From contig JAITYX010000066.1 in NCBI GenBank assembly GCA_021018815.1, positions 2,418,001 to 2,482,000 of the forward strand: a DNA stretch of 64,000 nt. Direction: 5' to 3'. Positions within the stretch are counted from its first letter, which is position 1, and every line of letters starts with the position of its first letter. This DNA is from Talinum fruticosum. Taxonomy: Eukaryota > Streptophyta > Magnoliopsida > Caryophyllales > Talinaceae. This document shows, one piece after another, positions 48,311-60,000 of the stretch. Both the position numbers and the translations under genes were made by a program. Under the pieces are notes generated by a model, which had not been told where the DNA came from, did no database searches, and saw nothing but the letters and a program-made list of their open reading frames with translations.

Positions 48311-48944
48311 TAGTATTTATGCCAAAAAGTTAATCTCTGTGTCTTAAAACTTTGTGAAATAAATGACTTCAATATTTATGTCAAAGGGTTCATCTCTACT
48401 TTTCCAAAGTAATACTTTTTAGTAGATTGAGTTATGTGCTTTTCTTTATGACTATATTGTTTGCATGGAGTTTGTGCAAAGGTAGCATGGATAGCAAATA
48501 TGATGTATATATGTTGTCCAGGCTACCTCTGCAACAACTTCAACCAAGCAATATCGTCATAAAGACAATCACATAACTAAATGTACTACAAAAGCATCAC
48601 TTTGGTAAAATAGAGAATTTCCTTAGGGTAAAAACATTGAAATCAGTTTATTCGACAAAGTTTTAAGACGAGAGATGAACTTTTTACATTAAATACTTGA
48701 AAGAAGAGTACTCTTTGTATTATATTTCACATCATTATAATATATTTTTGCTGAAACTTATTGTGAAATATGGAATTGTGTTGTCGAACTTGCTCAAGAT
48801 GGAACCTATTGTGGTTGTAGTAAGTGGAAAATATTTGTAGAAATTATTGAAAAATTGAGGTTGTTGGTTATTTTTGTGTAAGTTGTTATGTATTTTGGAG
48901 TGTATTTTGTACAGGGGCACGTAAAAATAAAAAAACTATATAAA

Positions 48945-49281
48945 AATTCAGACCTATGACGACGGTTCTTACGTTAGAACCGTCGTCATATACCCTACCT
49001 AAACATTTTGAAATTTTTGTTAAGGATGCATGACGACAGTTCTTACATTAGAACCGTCGTCATAGGTAATTATATGACGACAGTTCTTTTTGAAAACCGT
49101 CATCATAGAGTGACCTATGACTACGATTTTCCATATGAACCATCGTCATAGGTGATCTTTTACTACGGTTTTGAACCATAGTAAAAGATGCTACATACAA
49201 TGACGACTACATACACGATACCCATTAACCGTAGTTAAATGTCATTTTTAACCGTAGTTAAAAGTGGTTCTTGTATTAGTG
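48945..49281. repeat. CACTA right terminal and subterminal repeats
   Basis: There are repeated palindromic motifs such as ATGACGACGGTTCTTACG with TTAGAACCGTCGTCATA, then ATGACGACAGTTCTT and AACCGTAGTTAAA, ending in the CACTA terminus. They mirror the left subterminal repeats and could form short hairpins. Confidence 0.8.
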
Positions 49282-49284
49282 GGG

Positions 49285-50559
49285 ATTGTTTCATTAGAAA
49301 CTTATTACCAAACTCCAACAAATAAGAATGATCAACAATATCCAAACCACCTTTCACCGCTAGCCAAAACCCTTTAATGAGACTCGGACAACCAAATAAC
49401 ATCCAAATCCATCACAACATAAAGCAATCAAATTTAACATCCATATTTAAATATAAAAAGATACATTGTAGCAAAAAAATTAAAGAAGCAATTTGCATGG
49501 TGCGGGCAGTTGTTCCATGCGGGGTAGTGGTTCCGTGCGGGGTGTAGGGCGGTGGTTCCGTGCAAGCGGGAGAAAATTCGTGGGAAAAATAAAATACAAA
49601 TTAAAAAATAAAATACCTTAACATGTATGTTATATACACTAGGAGAAACACGAAACATCTTCATATTTTCATCCCATCCAGAGCCGATTTATCTCAAAGT
49701 TTGCATATGCTCTCCCATGCATGTTTCACGGTTTTAAGATGATTCTTGATGGGACCCGAGTAGGGCAATTAACATTAAATTTCCTTTATATTGTATTTTT
49801 AGCTCCAACAAAGGAAATGGACTTGAAATTGTTGTTCGGTCGATTCCCTTCCTTAGTCTCATTGACCAAAAAACATAGTTTCCTTCTGCATTGGCTTGGA
49901 CCACCGAAATTGTAATTTCTTATCCTTGTTGACTTATTTCATTTTCCCTTTTCCATGTTAGAGAGTATCCGAGTAAAAAATTGCTCCCAAACACACATGA
50001 GGTGGAAAACCACAGGCATAGTGGATGTCACCGTCACAAAGTGAACATAAGAACAAATCTAAGATAAATAGAGAATATTAAACGAGTAGTATGCCTTATT
50101 GCAAAATCTAATCCTCAAAAGATACAAAAGTATCATCACAGTCTTAAAATGGCTAGCATAAGGTATCCAAAGGTATGTGCAAATATTAGAACAAATCCTA
50201 GATTAGAAATAAAGAAATTGACTGAATTCAAGCAAAGGAATATATAAAACAAGTATAGCTAGAGAGATAGTCAACTCAAACTCAAAGTTTCACTATAAAG
50301 GTAATAAAGTCACAAAACAATACAATCAAATACATCATGTCTAAGGGTCAAAAGGATAAGAGAGAAAAAGGGTAGGTAAATATATGAAAAACAACAATAA
50401 AAAGGCTATTCTAAAGCTACAATTAGACAACTCTATGAGGTTGATAGTATTCCCACATTGCATTTTCTATAATATCTCTCTTCATTTTCCAAGCTTAGTT
50501 TTCTTCTCTCTCTTCTCTTTGTAATAGTCTTGTTCTATGACTATCACGGGAGAACTCTT
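49285..50559. other. Harbinger internal DNA without a readable gene
   Basis: A short GGTTCCGTGCGGGGT mini-repeat is at 49500-49570. The rest is AT-rich with only short ORFs. It lies between the CACTA insertion and the transposase remnant and presumably belongs to the Harbinger element. Confidence 0.4.
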
Positions 50560-50689
50560 AATCAAATTCTCTCATAATTTGGTTATTTGAATTGAAGACC
50601 CTACGAAAGTTATGCAACACATAACAAACAAGCACAACTTTTACTTGAGTCTCAAACTCCCAAAATAGCTCTGCATCCAATACACGAAA

Positions 50690-50955
50690 CTTTTTTAGCA
50701 CCCCAAAAGCTCTTTCTATGCTAATTCTCAAGTATAATATTTCACAAAAAAAAAATTATCGATTAACCTTCTCTATCAATTAACCTTCTCCAAATGGCCA
50801 TATGTTCATTTTTTATATCAATTAACTTTTTTTAGCATCCTAAAAGCTCTTTCTATACTAATTCTCAAGTGTAATGTTTCACAAAAAAATTATCGATTAA
50901 CCTTCTCTATCGATTAACCGAACCCGACCCTAAAAGCTCTTTCTATATCGATTAA
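50690..50955. repeat. Partial triplication of a transposase segment
   Basis: The block AAAAGCTCTTTCTATGCTAATTCTCAAGT, followed by TTTCACAAAA and a CGATTAACCTTCTC word, occurs at about 50704, again at about 50841 and partly at about 50931. It encodes the RAFGVLKK region on the minus strand. The copies sit next to the inserted hAT-like fragment. Confidence 0.75.
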
Positions 50956-51056
50956 CCTTCTCCAAATGGCCATATGTTTATTTTCCATATTAAATATTCC
51001 TCCTACATTTCAAAAATTATGTTCATTTTTCAATTGCATATATATGCAACATATTA

Positions 51057-51257
51057 AAAATTTTAAAAATGAACATTAGGAAACTTTGTCTAACGGTTCC
51101 GTTTAACCGGTGAACCGAACCGAAAACCTGATTAACCGATATCCGGTCAACCGGTTTATCCGAGTCACGGTTCCGGTTCATGTTTTTCGAACCGAAAAAT
51201 TCGGTTAACGAAGCGAAACCCTCCGAATCGAACCAAACCGACTCGTGCTCACCCCTA
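51057..51257 (-). mobile_element. hAT-like MITE fragment (GGTTCGGTT family)
   Basis: Reading on the minus strand from 51257 it starts TAGGGGTGAGCACGAGTCGG and continues with GGTTCGG and ACCGGTTAA words. This matches the style of plant hAT-type MITEs starting TAGGGGTG. The other end is not clear, so it may be truncated. It splits the Harbinger transposase remnant. Confidence 0.5.
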
Positions 51258-51960
51258 CTTGCACATATGTGAATTTGAGATCCTCAAAGGATACGACAAC
51301 CAAAACATTTTGGGATAACACACATTTTCTATTCCTATACCTATTTTGATCTATTGGCACGAATGCTCGTACATGTGTTCCATCTAAAAGCTCCTATACA
51401 ATCCTCAAACTATGGAAAAAAATCTAGTGTTGTTTGAGATTTTGGATGGAGTTAAAGAGCTAGGAGGGTTCACAAAATCAGGATACAAATTTAAGATGGC
51501 CTCCAAAACTGAATAAAAATAATTATGTACAGTCCAAATAGAACGGAAAAATCTCATGCCAATTGCCCCGAACCTCACATTGTGCCCTTTTAAGTACAAA
51601 AACATTAGAAGCTACTCTTTTACACTCACATGCATGGTGTTTCTAAGAAAATCCCTCACTTTAATAATTTCACACAATCTAAAAAGGCACCCGGCCTCAT
51701 TCGGATTTGATGAAGGAAATGTGTGTCTCCATAATACAAAACACTATTGATGTAACTCTCTCTCACATCATATCTATTGACAAGAGGTTGACGTGGGATT
51801 TGAGGAACCTTATGTTCATTTTCAATTTTCTTTCTCTTATAATTTCTAAGAAATGCTTTTGTAACCCCCAAAACAACCATAGTAGCACCAATAAGCACAA
51901 CTTATTCCTCATTTGATTCACTGGCCATCTAAAACACAACATAATATTTAGTAATATAGG

Positions 51961-53300
51961 CAAGCACTCATCAAATCAAGACAAAAAAAAAAAAGCAAAA
52001 ACAAAAAACAAAATAGCAAAAACCAAAGGCTGAGGGTTACAATGATCTTGAATGTCACAACAAAAATAATGGATTGCACAATTTTTAAGAAAAATAGGCA
52101 TTAAATCATCAATTGATAGAATTGTCGACAAACAGTAGGAAATTGACACCAATCAGTCATCAACCAACTCGAACTTAGTCCGGGATTAAGCAACAGTAGG
52201 AAATTAAAGCTATAATAAAAAGAGAGAGGTATGTAAATATAAATAAAAAGGGAAACGAGAATGAAAGACAAACACCTGAGCAAGTAGAAGATATAGGAAG
52301 GCTCTAAGCAATGAGGTAATGATCTCTCTCCTAGCATATTTTTATAATAAATGGTAGCATTTATGGTCTAAGCTCCGGTGATTAGGATCCAAGCTTAAAT
52401 CCAGATTTGAGGACAATTACACACACAAAATTTTAAAATAAAAAAACCAAAAAAGTAACCCGAGTTAACCTGCAAGCTTATTCTTTTCATATTACTTCAC
52501 TTTTGAAATGCACATTCCCTTCCCTACAACAATTTGGGCGCAACAGGAAACCTTCTTCCTTTTTTTTTTTTTTTGTTTAGGGGAGGGAGGCCGATAAGTG
52601 ATATCTAGGGAAGCATAGATATGGTACAACATGAATGCCGGAACACAATGACGGATAAATCAGGTGAACAATACCCTTCAAAGGTGCCCACTTTGCCCTT
52701 GTTCTATTTCCTCTTCATCTCGTTTGACAATCTACTCACTGGGATCAAGCAATAGAAGAAGAAAGCTTATCCTAACAATCCCGGAGCTCTTAACTCGAGC
52801 AGTTTTAGGATAATTTTGCATGCATGTTCTGAATTTGGCCTCGAATCTCATCCATTTTGCATATGAAAAATAAACGGTCGTCCAAAAATCAACAGATTAG
52901 CATATGAAAAATGGAAGAGACGAGAGAGACAGAGGGTTTACCAAGGAAGAGACTAGCATATGAGAGATAGAAAACAAGAATTGCTTGTTTAACTTCAGGA
53001 CCTCATAGGTCATAAGCCCTACAATTTGCACAAAAACAAACAAAAAATTAAAACCCTAGAGTCTATATCTTACTAAAAAATCGAAGTCTTCAACAATGGA
53101 GTCGCGAGATCAACTGCATGAGGAAGGATGGAGAGAGAGAGAGTTTCGAGCAGGCAAGGAGAGAGAAAATTGCATGTGGAGGATGGAGAGAGAGAATCTC
53201 AAACATGGAGGCGTGAGGAAAGGTTTTTGGTGAAGAAGGCACTACGCAAGAGGTAAAGAGAAAGAGAAAGAAGCTTGAGAAGAAAGGGAAAATATAACTT
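51961..53300. other. Harbinger internal and right subterminal DNA, no gene
   Basis: The stretch is A-rich and GA-rich with short ORFs only. From about 53296 the sequence becomes the GGAAAATATTTTCC-rich right terminal region of the Harbinger element. Confidence 0.4.
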
Positions 53301-53452
53301 AACGGGGATTGAAAAGGGAAAATATTTTCCTTTGCCCTGGAAAAAATTCATTTTCTCTAAAAACTATTTTCCAAAATTTCTGCTAACAAACACATGAAAA
53401 TCGGAAAATAATTTTCCAAAAAATAATTTTACTTCTAACCAAACACATCCCT

Positions 53453-53537
53453 AGCATCAAAATTAGACAATTGATGGAGCACCATAACATTAGTTACATA
53501 AAAGCAGCTAATAGAGCAACAAACCATTATTTTCTAA
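53453..53537. repeat. Right copy of the 86-bp direct repeat flanking the Harbinger block
   Basis: It starts AGCATCAAAATTAGACAATT and ends ATTATTTTCTAA, matching 27836-27921. It lies directly outside the right terminal repeat of the Harbinger element. Confidence 0.85.
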
Positions 53538-53681
53538 GGGACAAAATACTCATATATATTGTACATCGATAAATTATCACGGATATCTAACCTCTCCCTG
53601 AAATGCTCCAGTACAAGCGGTTAGAACCCTACATCATTCAATGACCCCAATGTCAATAGTCTACATTTCTTGAATTGAATA

Positions 53682-53952
53682 CTCCATCCGTTTCAAAATA
53701 TATGTCACTTAAACTAACTTTTCTGGTTTCACAATACTTATCATTTTACAATGTAAATAACATATTAATTACTAATTTACTAATTTTATCCGTAATAATT
53801 ATCTTGTTTCTCTTTTTTTTCATTGATTTTCTTTATTTTCAATAAAATATAAGGATAACTTAGTCTTTTAACATAAAATTTGTTCTGAATTTTGTGTTTC
53901 CTTAGTATTACCACATAATCTTAAAACGACGTGCATTTTAAAATGGAGGGAG
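53682..53952. mobile_element. Stowaway-type MITE
   Basis: The ends CTCCATCCGTTTCAAAATA and (reverse) CTCCCTCCATTTTAAAATG are inverted repeats with the Stowaway consensus CTCCCTCCGTT. Both are flanked by TA (53680-53681 and 53953-53954), the Tc1/mariner target. The length of 271 bp is typical. It lies just downstream of the IST1-like gene. Confidence 0.85.
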
Positions 53953-54079
53953 TATTACTTTACACATGAAAACAAGGGGGAAGGGAAAAACACTTCGTAA
54001 TAAATGCACAAAAGGAAAACAAAAACTTCAAAAGAAATACACAAAGCAACGACGACTTCCTTTCCACACCAGCTTCAAA

Positions 54080-57000
54080 TTAAAGCCCTTGCCCAGGTTG
54101 AGAGTTGTCTGGAGAATGAGACTTTAGGGGACTAAATAGGTTAGGGTACGAGAAATCTGGATCGTCTTCCATTGATGGTAACCTATAGGGCTGGTGATGT
54201 GGAACATCTTGCTTAAGAGCATCATCTCCCAGAGAGGAGGATTTTGAACCCTGGTAAGGTGCATCGTAAGTGGGCTGTTTTAATCCAACAGGTGTCTGAA
54301 GATTTTCGAAGACATTGGCAATACCATTTCTATCATCAAGGTGAAATTTTTCTGTTGTTTCCGACAGATTGCGAGTATCAGCATAAAACGGGTTCTCAGC
54401 GTCTCCACCAGAGGACTGATCATTCTTGCTCTTAGTAATCTCGGAAATTCTAACCTCTGCAAGGCTGGCGGCATTTCGAGCAGCAACTGCAGCACGCTCA
54501 GCAGATTCAGCTGCAGCCTTAGCAGCAGCCAATATGTCCTGCAAATCATCCATTTTCGTCCTTGAAGGAGATGGAGATGGAGCTGGAGCTGGAGCTGGAG
54601 ATGGAGATGGAGATGGAGATGGAGATGGAGATGAACTATTTTCGCGACAAGGAATTGATGTCGGTGGCAGTGTCAATGATGGTGATGGGGGAGATATGAA
54701 TGGTAGAAATTGTTTACTTTCCCGGGATTGGCTACTGACTTGGGTGATTCAGGCTTGGCAGCATGTAAAGTATTATCATGGGGATCAATGTACATTCCTG
54801 TGGTTTGATGTGAATCAGGAGGTGGAGCAGACGGGTGTGACGGAGCCACCTCAGCATCAGACCCAGGTCTCAATGATACCTTGGGGACTTCAGGGAACTC
54901 TAATTGGTCAAAGCTTTCCTCAGAATCTGAACGTTCATCGGCACTAGGAATTGGGTCAGATTGCAGAATCTCATCACGCTTCTCATTTGGAAGTGGCACC
55001 TTAGAGCCACTGACAAATTGTGTTGGTCCATTCTGTCGAGGTAACAAGGAAAGATGAGGAAACATGAGAGCATTACGTACAAGATGCAGAGCAGATGCTA
55101 CTCACCAGTAAATCTTCATGGGATTTGAAAAGCTCAGATTCAGAAGGTACAGGATCCCAATCTAGCTCATGCTCTTCAGCAATTTCTTTCAACAATTTCA
55201 ATTTCTTTTCTGGAGATGGAGCACGGACAGAGAGCAATTCTATCAACTGCATACCAATGAAATTGTTTTCAGATATTAGCACATAATTACAACGGACCTC
55301 ATAATTCAAAAGATCAGAGAATGCAAAACCTGGCGATTAACACCACAATTTGGCATAAGCTCAGTAGCAGCTGCAACAAATTCTTTGCCATATTTGGCAG
55401 CAAATGCCATCTGAACTTGCATCAACTCAGGCAAGTCTGCACATCTAGGTGCAGCAAAACAAACACTAGATATTGCTTCTTTCAAGTCCAAAGGACATTC
55501 CCTGAATAACGTTTAGTGTTAGTACCAGAATTAGATGTCAAATTAATTTTTTCAAAAATTTTTTATTGAAAGTGTTAAAGTAATTTTAGATGTGACAGGG
55601 ATTATCCTCAGGTGTAGAACTATTAGAAGATTATCCTCAGGAACAGAGAACAAAGCTACCAATAGCACTTATAACCACTACAGCCGTATCAATTGCATCA
55701 TTCTTTAGAGACATGAGACAGCATGAGTGTAGTCTATACAATCAGGTGTAGTCTATGATTCTGTTACCCACACACAGCATTTCTTTTTTAATTGATAAGG
55801 AAAAGAGAATAATATATATAAAAATCAAAAGGATGGATGCAAAGCGAGCATCCTAAACAAGGACTATGTACATCCAATATGTAGACTATCCACAAAATCT
55901 ACAATTTCAAAAGAAGATTAGCAAAAATTTCCACTATCCCAAAAGTAGACACAGCATTTCACCCCCATGTTGGACACTGCACACTCGGATGCGAACCACT
56001 TGCGCACTTAAGGCTAAAAACTCATTAACTCAGCAAGTTCCTTATAACTATCCAAGGTTGCAAAAATTTCATGCACCAATCGTGCACGCATTCATATTGA
56101 AAACTTGCACTACACTCTAGTTAACAGAGTCAATAAGTAGGAGTTTTCAGTCCTAAGGTGCCCATCATCAGAAGAAAAGGACAACCTATGTAGAAAGAGG
56201 CCAACATCAATCACAACTGAAATTTGAGGTAGTATTTTTCAGGTTGGCATAAGAATTTGTCACATGCACCCTTCAAAGAACTAACCCATGTTAGATACTT
56301 GAAGGTTTGAAGTGGACGAGAACAATTCGACATTAATATAAAAATCCGGCACTCAAAATGCATACCTGCATTTGATTGTTGCCTAGTGCGTTTGGACAGA
56401 TATCAGCAAGCATTGAGTGAGGTAGAGAATAGGAAACAGTTCGACAATGATTATGACAGATGGATTAGAGATGTGAATGTACAAGAAAGCAACGTTGTTC
56501 CTTAATCTACGAATAGGAGTACAGGACTATCAAAACCAGTCAGAAGATCAGAAATTAGTGAAACTTGAACTAGTATCAGTTTATTTATGCCATCAAGTTA
56601 GCTCTCCTATTACAAGCCCTGCTGTCCATTTTAAGTGGTGAAACTCAACCCTGATGTTAATGAACAGGCCCGAAATTGATATTTGTCGCTATCATAAAGC
56701 TATTCAGCATTCGAAATTAGACTCAGGCCTGAAAGCAGAAGCCTTCAAGCACCGTTCCTAGGGCAAATGGGAAGTCCACATAGCATGGCAATCATAAGCT
56801 AACAATTCCTTTGTCTCACAGAACAGTGAACAATGATCTGCTAGAGAAGCAAGAGATATCATATGACCAGATGAAATAGGTGCTAAATGAGGACTACCCT
56901 CCAATTAAATGTGTTTTTTTTTTTCCAAATTGTTGTATAAAATGAGAAGAAGCCAACCAAGCTCAACCTAAGCAACTGTGGGGGAATGTCCAAGATAGGC

Positions 57001-60000
57001 ATGAAGAATTAAGTGAACAACGTCTCATAGGAAACAATAGAACAAAAATAAAGTAGCATGATCATGAAGATAACAGGGAAAATCCTTTTGATGCCCCTCA
57101 ACTGCTGCAAATTCAATATGAAAAACAATGCCTTTGTGAAATACGAACACGGCCCTTCTAGTATCGACAATGTCCACAGTGTGACTTATCGTAACACATT
57201 TTTATTAAGTTTAATCCCCAAGTGCTCATGCTGCTTTCAACGTCACACAATACTATTTCATCCTCCTTGAACACAGAAACCTCAATCCCAGTTTTTCCCT
57301 TTTTCTAAATCCAGCTTAAATAATTTTTTTGATAAGAAAAAACTAAATCCAGCTTAAATAATAATCTCAATGTCATTGAGCCTTAAATCAATTGTCAGAA
57401 TCTGAACCCAGATGGATAAAATTGGATATCAAATTTCATAAATGAAGAACCATATATATTTCACAACCTGCATTATCAGATCAGCAACCATTCATCAGAA
57501 ATGGAATTTGTGATTGTGATTTGAGTGAAAGTGGAAATTACAGTTAGAAAAAAGACATCTTCTAAAAACAAAATAGTGCATACAAAGCCTTCTCATTCAA
57601 AAGGAATACACAATTTTTTTCCCACTGGTCAATAGAGGAAATTTTTTAAAAAAGGTAGAATTTTGGGTCAAATATGTGTGAAATTGATGTTATGAGAACA
57701 CCACAACATTTTTCTTCCAAGTCTAGTTCCATAAGCTGCTGGTACAAAGAAGTGAAAGAGATGCCATGAGAAGCACCTCTTAACCACCATCATTTACACT
57801 AGAAATGACCAGTCAATGTATGAGGGTATATTTGCTTCAAGTTTATGATAGCATTTATAATCGCTAACCGCTATAACAGTTAATTGTAATCGCTGATGAA
57901 CGTGGATAACTACTAATCGTAACTACCGGTAACACCGATAACCACCGGTAAGCATTGATAACCATTGGCAACCTCTAACTAGTTGGTAAATACTAACCAC
58001 CAATCATAATCTGCTAATACGTTCTAAACGCTAAAACTAACAACCCTTGGTGATACCACTACACACGGTCACAAGGACTCCAAAAACACCATAAAATGCT
58101 ACCCAAGCCGAAAATTTGATCAACGTGAACATTGAGTACCATATGCTTATTGTTTCTTATTTGCAAAGTTCTACTTTCTCACTCCTTTCAACTGCAGCGT
58201 TACGATGCTGACGGTAAGAGGCAGGGTCGATGCAAATTCTCCAAAGATGGAAGAGAACGAGGCACTGGGAAGAGGAGGTGCATGGAGAAAGAAATTTTTG
58301 TTTTTCCTTGCTAGTTGAAAATGCAAACTAAAGAACAGTTTTTCTATCAAAAACACCATGAAATGCTACCACCCAAGCTGAAAATTTGATCAACGTGAAC
58401 ATTGAGTACAATATGCTTATTGTTTCTTATTTGCAGAGTTCTACTTTCTCACTCCTTTCAACTGCAGCGTTACGATCCCGAGGGTAAGAGGCAGGGTCAG
58501 GGTCGCTGCAAATTCTCCAAAGATGGAAGAGAACGAGGCACTGGGAAGAGGAGGTGCATGGAGAAAGAAATTTTTGTTTTTCCTTGCTAGTTGAAAATGC
58601 AAACTAAAGAACAGTTTTTCTATCATAATTCATAAGACAATTCTGTGTCTCAAATGCTGGACTCCAAAATTTGAAGTAAACTATAAATTTCATCAGCCAA
58701 AAGTTTGGAAGGAGTGAAAGGTAATCTAAAGAAAACTAAAATCTGAAAGATTCAAAAAAATAAAGGATCCAGAAAAGACATATTGGAGTTGGGTTCTGGG
58801 TATTCGGAAGATGATTCCATTATAGGGTACTTGAGGGAAAAGGAATGTCCTTTCATGACTTCAATCTCGATTTCTGAGAGTCCAGCATAGTTGGAATCAA
58901 GTTCTTGGTTGTGATACAAAGTAGACCTTTATAGATTTTGTAGATAATATTATTAGAAGAGCTTGACGGCACAGTGATTTTTGTAATTGCCCCCTTCTGT
59001 ACATGGGTGAGAGGCCCTCGATGCCATATTAATCGAAAATCTGATCACTTACAAAAAGGGGAGGGGATCATATTGAAGTGCAAAATTTCTAACTTAATAT
59101 TTATTAATATTTAAGCAAAATCTTAGTACTTATAATGTGAACATCAACACCCCCATCCCCAAAAGAAAAAGGAAAATAAACTGTCCAGCCTGGCGCCTCC
59201 CTGCCCCACCTCACTACTGCTGGGGTTGTTAACCAGTAACAACCCATTTCTGGCCTCCCCAGCACCTCTTGTCCCCTTCCACCTCAATGGCCAACAGTCA
59301 AAAGAAAGGCAACATCCATAAAGTTCTAATCCCTCAGTGACGGTAATGCAATTAAGACTACATTGAAGTGACAAAGTTAGGAGATTTGCAAAGAAAATGC
59401 TTCCCTTAACATAGCTCATAATTTCAATACTAGGATAAACTCTCGCAGCTTCTTAGGTTGGGCATAATCAACCTTATAATGCCCAAAAAAATGTACTTGT
59501 GTTTTCATCAACATGTGTTGTTGTGTGAGTATTGATATAAAGAATAATGACATTAACTTATAATCATGGTTACCATAAAAACATGTAATCATGATTGTAT
59601 TACAAAGTTGATTATGTTGCAATTATATTACATCCAACTAAACACTATAGAGCATTTGGTCAAATATAATGTAATGCAATCAACCTTGTCCAGGCATTGT
59701 GGTAATCATAATTGCACGGTAAGTGTTTGATAGCAATACTCTCATACAATCAAACAAAGTAATGGAAACACAATTACAAACACATTTGCATCGCATGGTT
59801 AATTACATCCAATCCAACCAAATGTTCCATAAGTTAATTCATTATAAGACCACATCACTATATCTATATTGCCTTCTTTTCAATTTCAGTCATAAGGGCA
59901 GAAAGAAAAGCCAACCTCTGGATCTCAATAATGGGAAGGCGGACTGCAATAAGTTCACAGAACAGCTCAATGATCTCTTGGGCAGCCATCATATTATCCT

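Larger units (their letters stand above)
29446..49281 (+). mobile_element. CACTA (En/Spm) DNA transposon, 19.8 kb, split by a retrotransposon
   Basis: It starts CACTACTACAGGAACCACTT (29446-29465) and ends with the reverse complement CACTAATACAAGAACCACTT (49262-49281). A 3-bp target duplication GGG lies at 29443-29445 and 49282-49284. Both ends carry TATGACGAC / GAACCGTCGTCATA subterminal repeats. Inside are parts of a TNPD-type transposase on the plus strand at 32120-32743 and 44575-47186, with the Ty3/gypsy element at 32744-44569 between them. The transposase pieces carry several stops and frame changes. Confidence 0.95.
50560..51960 (-). pseudogene. HARBI1-like transposase of the Harbinger element, broken
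   Basis: Read right to left: REDVRE-type start as YDVRESYINSVLYYGDTHF / HQIRMRPGAFLDCVKLLK (51898-51656); then GHNVRFGAIGMRFFRSIWTV with NPPSSLTPSKISNN (51605-51405); then across frame changes DGTHVRAF and QNVLVVVSF; and after an inserted stretch RISIERAFGVLKK and KVVLVCYVLHNF (about 50735-50600). This is the order of the DDE nuclease of plant PIF/Harbinger transposases. The catalytic core is incomplete, and foreign sequence interrupts it at about 50750-51257. Confidence 0.8.
27922..53451 (-). mobile_element. PIF/Harbinger DNA transposon, enlarged by nested insertions
   Basis: The left end GAGTGTGTTTGGTTGGGGGA and the right end (reverse strand) GGGATGTGTTTGGTTAGAAG form terminal inverted repeats. 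Both continue into similar GGAAAAT/ATTTTCC-rich subterminal DNA. The flanking 3 bp are TAA and TAG, close to the TWA duplication of this superfamily. Two decayed genes typical of the superfamily lie inside on the minus strand: a Myb/SANT-like protein near the left end and a HARBI1-like transposase near the right end. About 19.8 kb of the interval is a CACTA element inserted later. Confidence 0.75.

Noticed and set aside
54426..54947. 173-codon plus-strand ORF with Gly-Asp repeats
   Set aside because: Antisense shadow of IST1-like exon 6. The repeat encodes Ser-Pro on the true strand.
58132..58590. Possible WRC/GRF-like domain (Arg/Lys/Cys-rich peptide)
   Set aside because: Lacks the spaced Cys/His pattern of the WRC domain, lies in an intron and is antisense to the gene.
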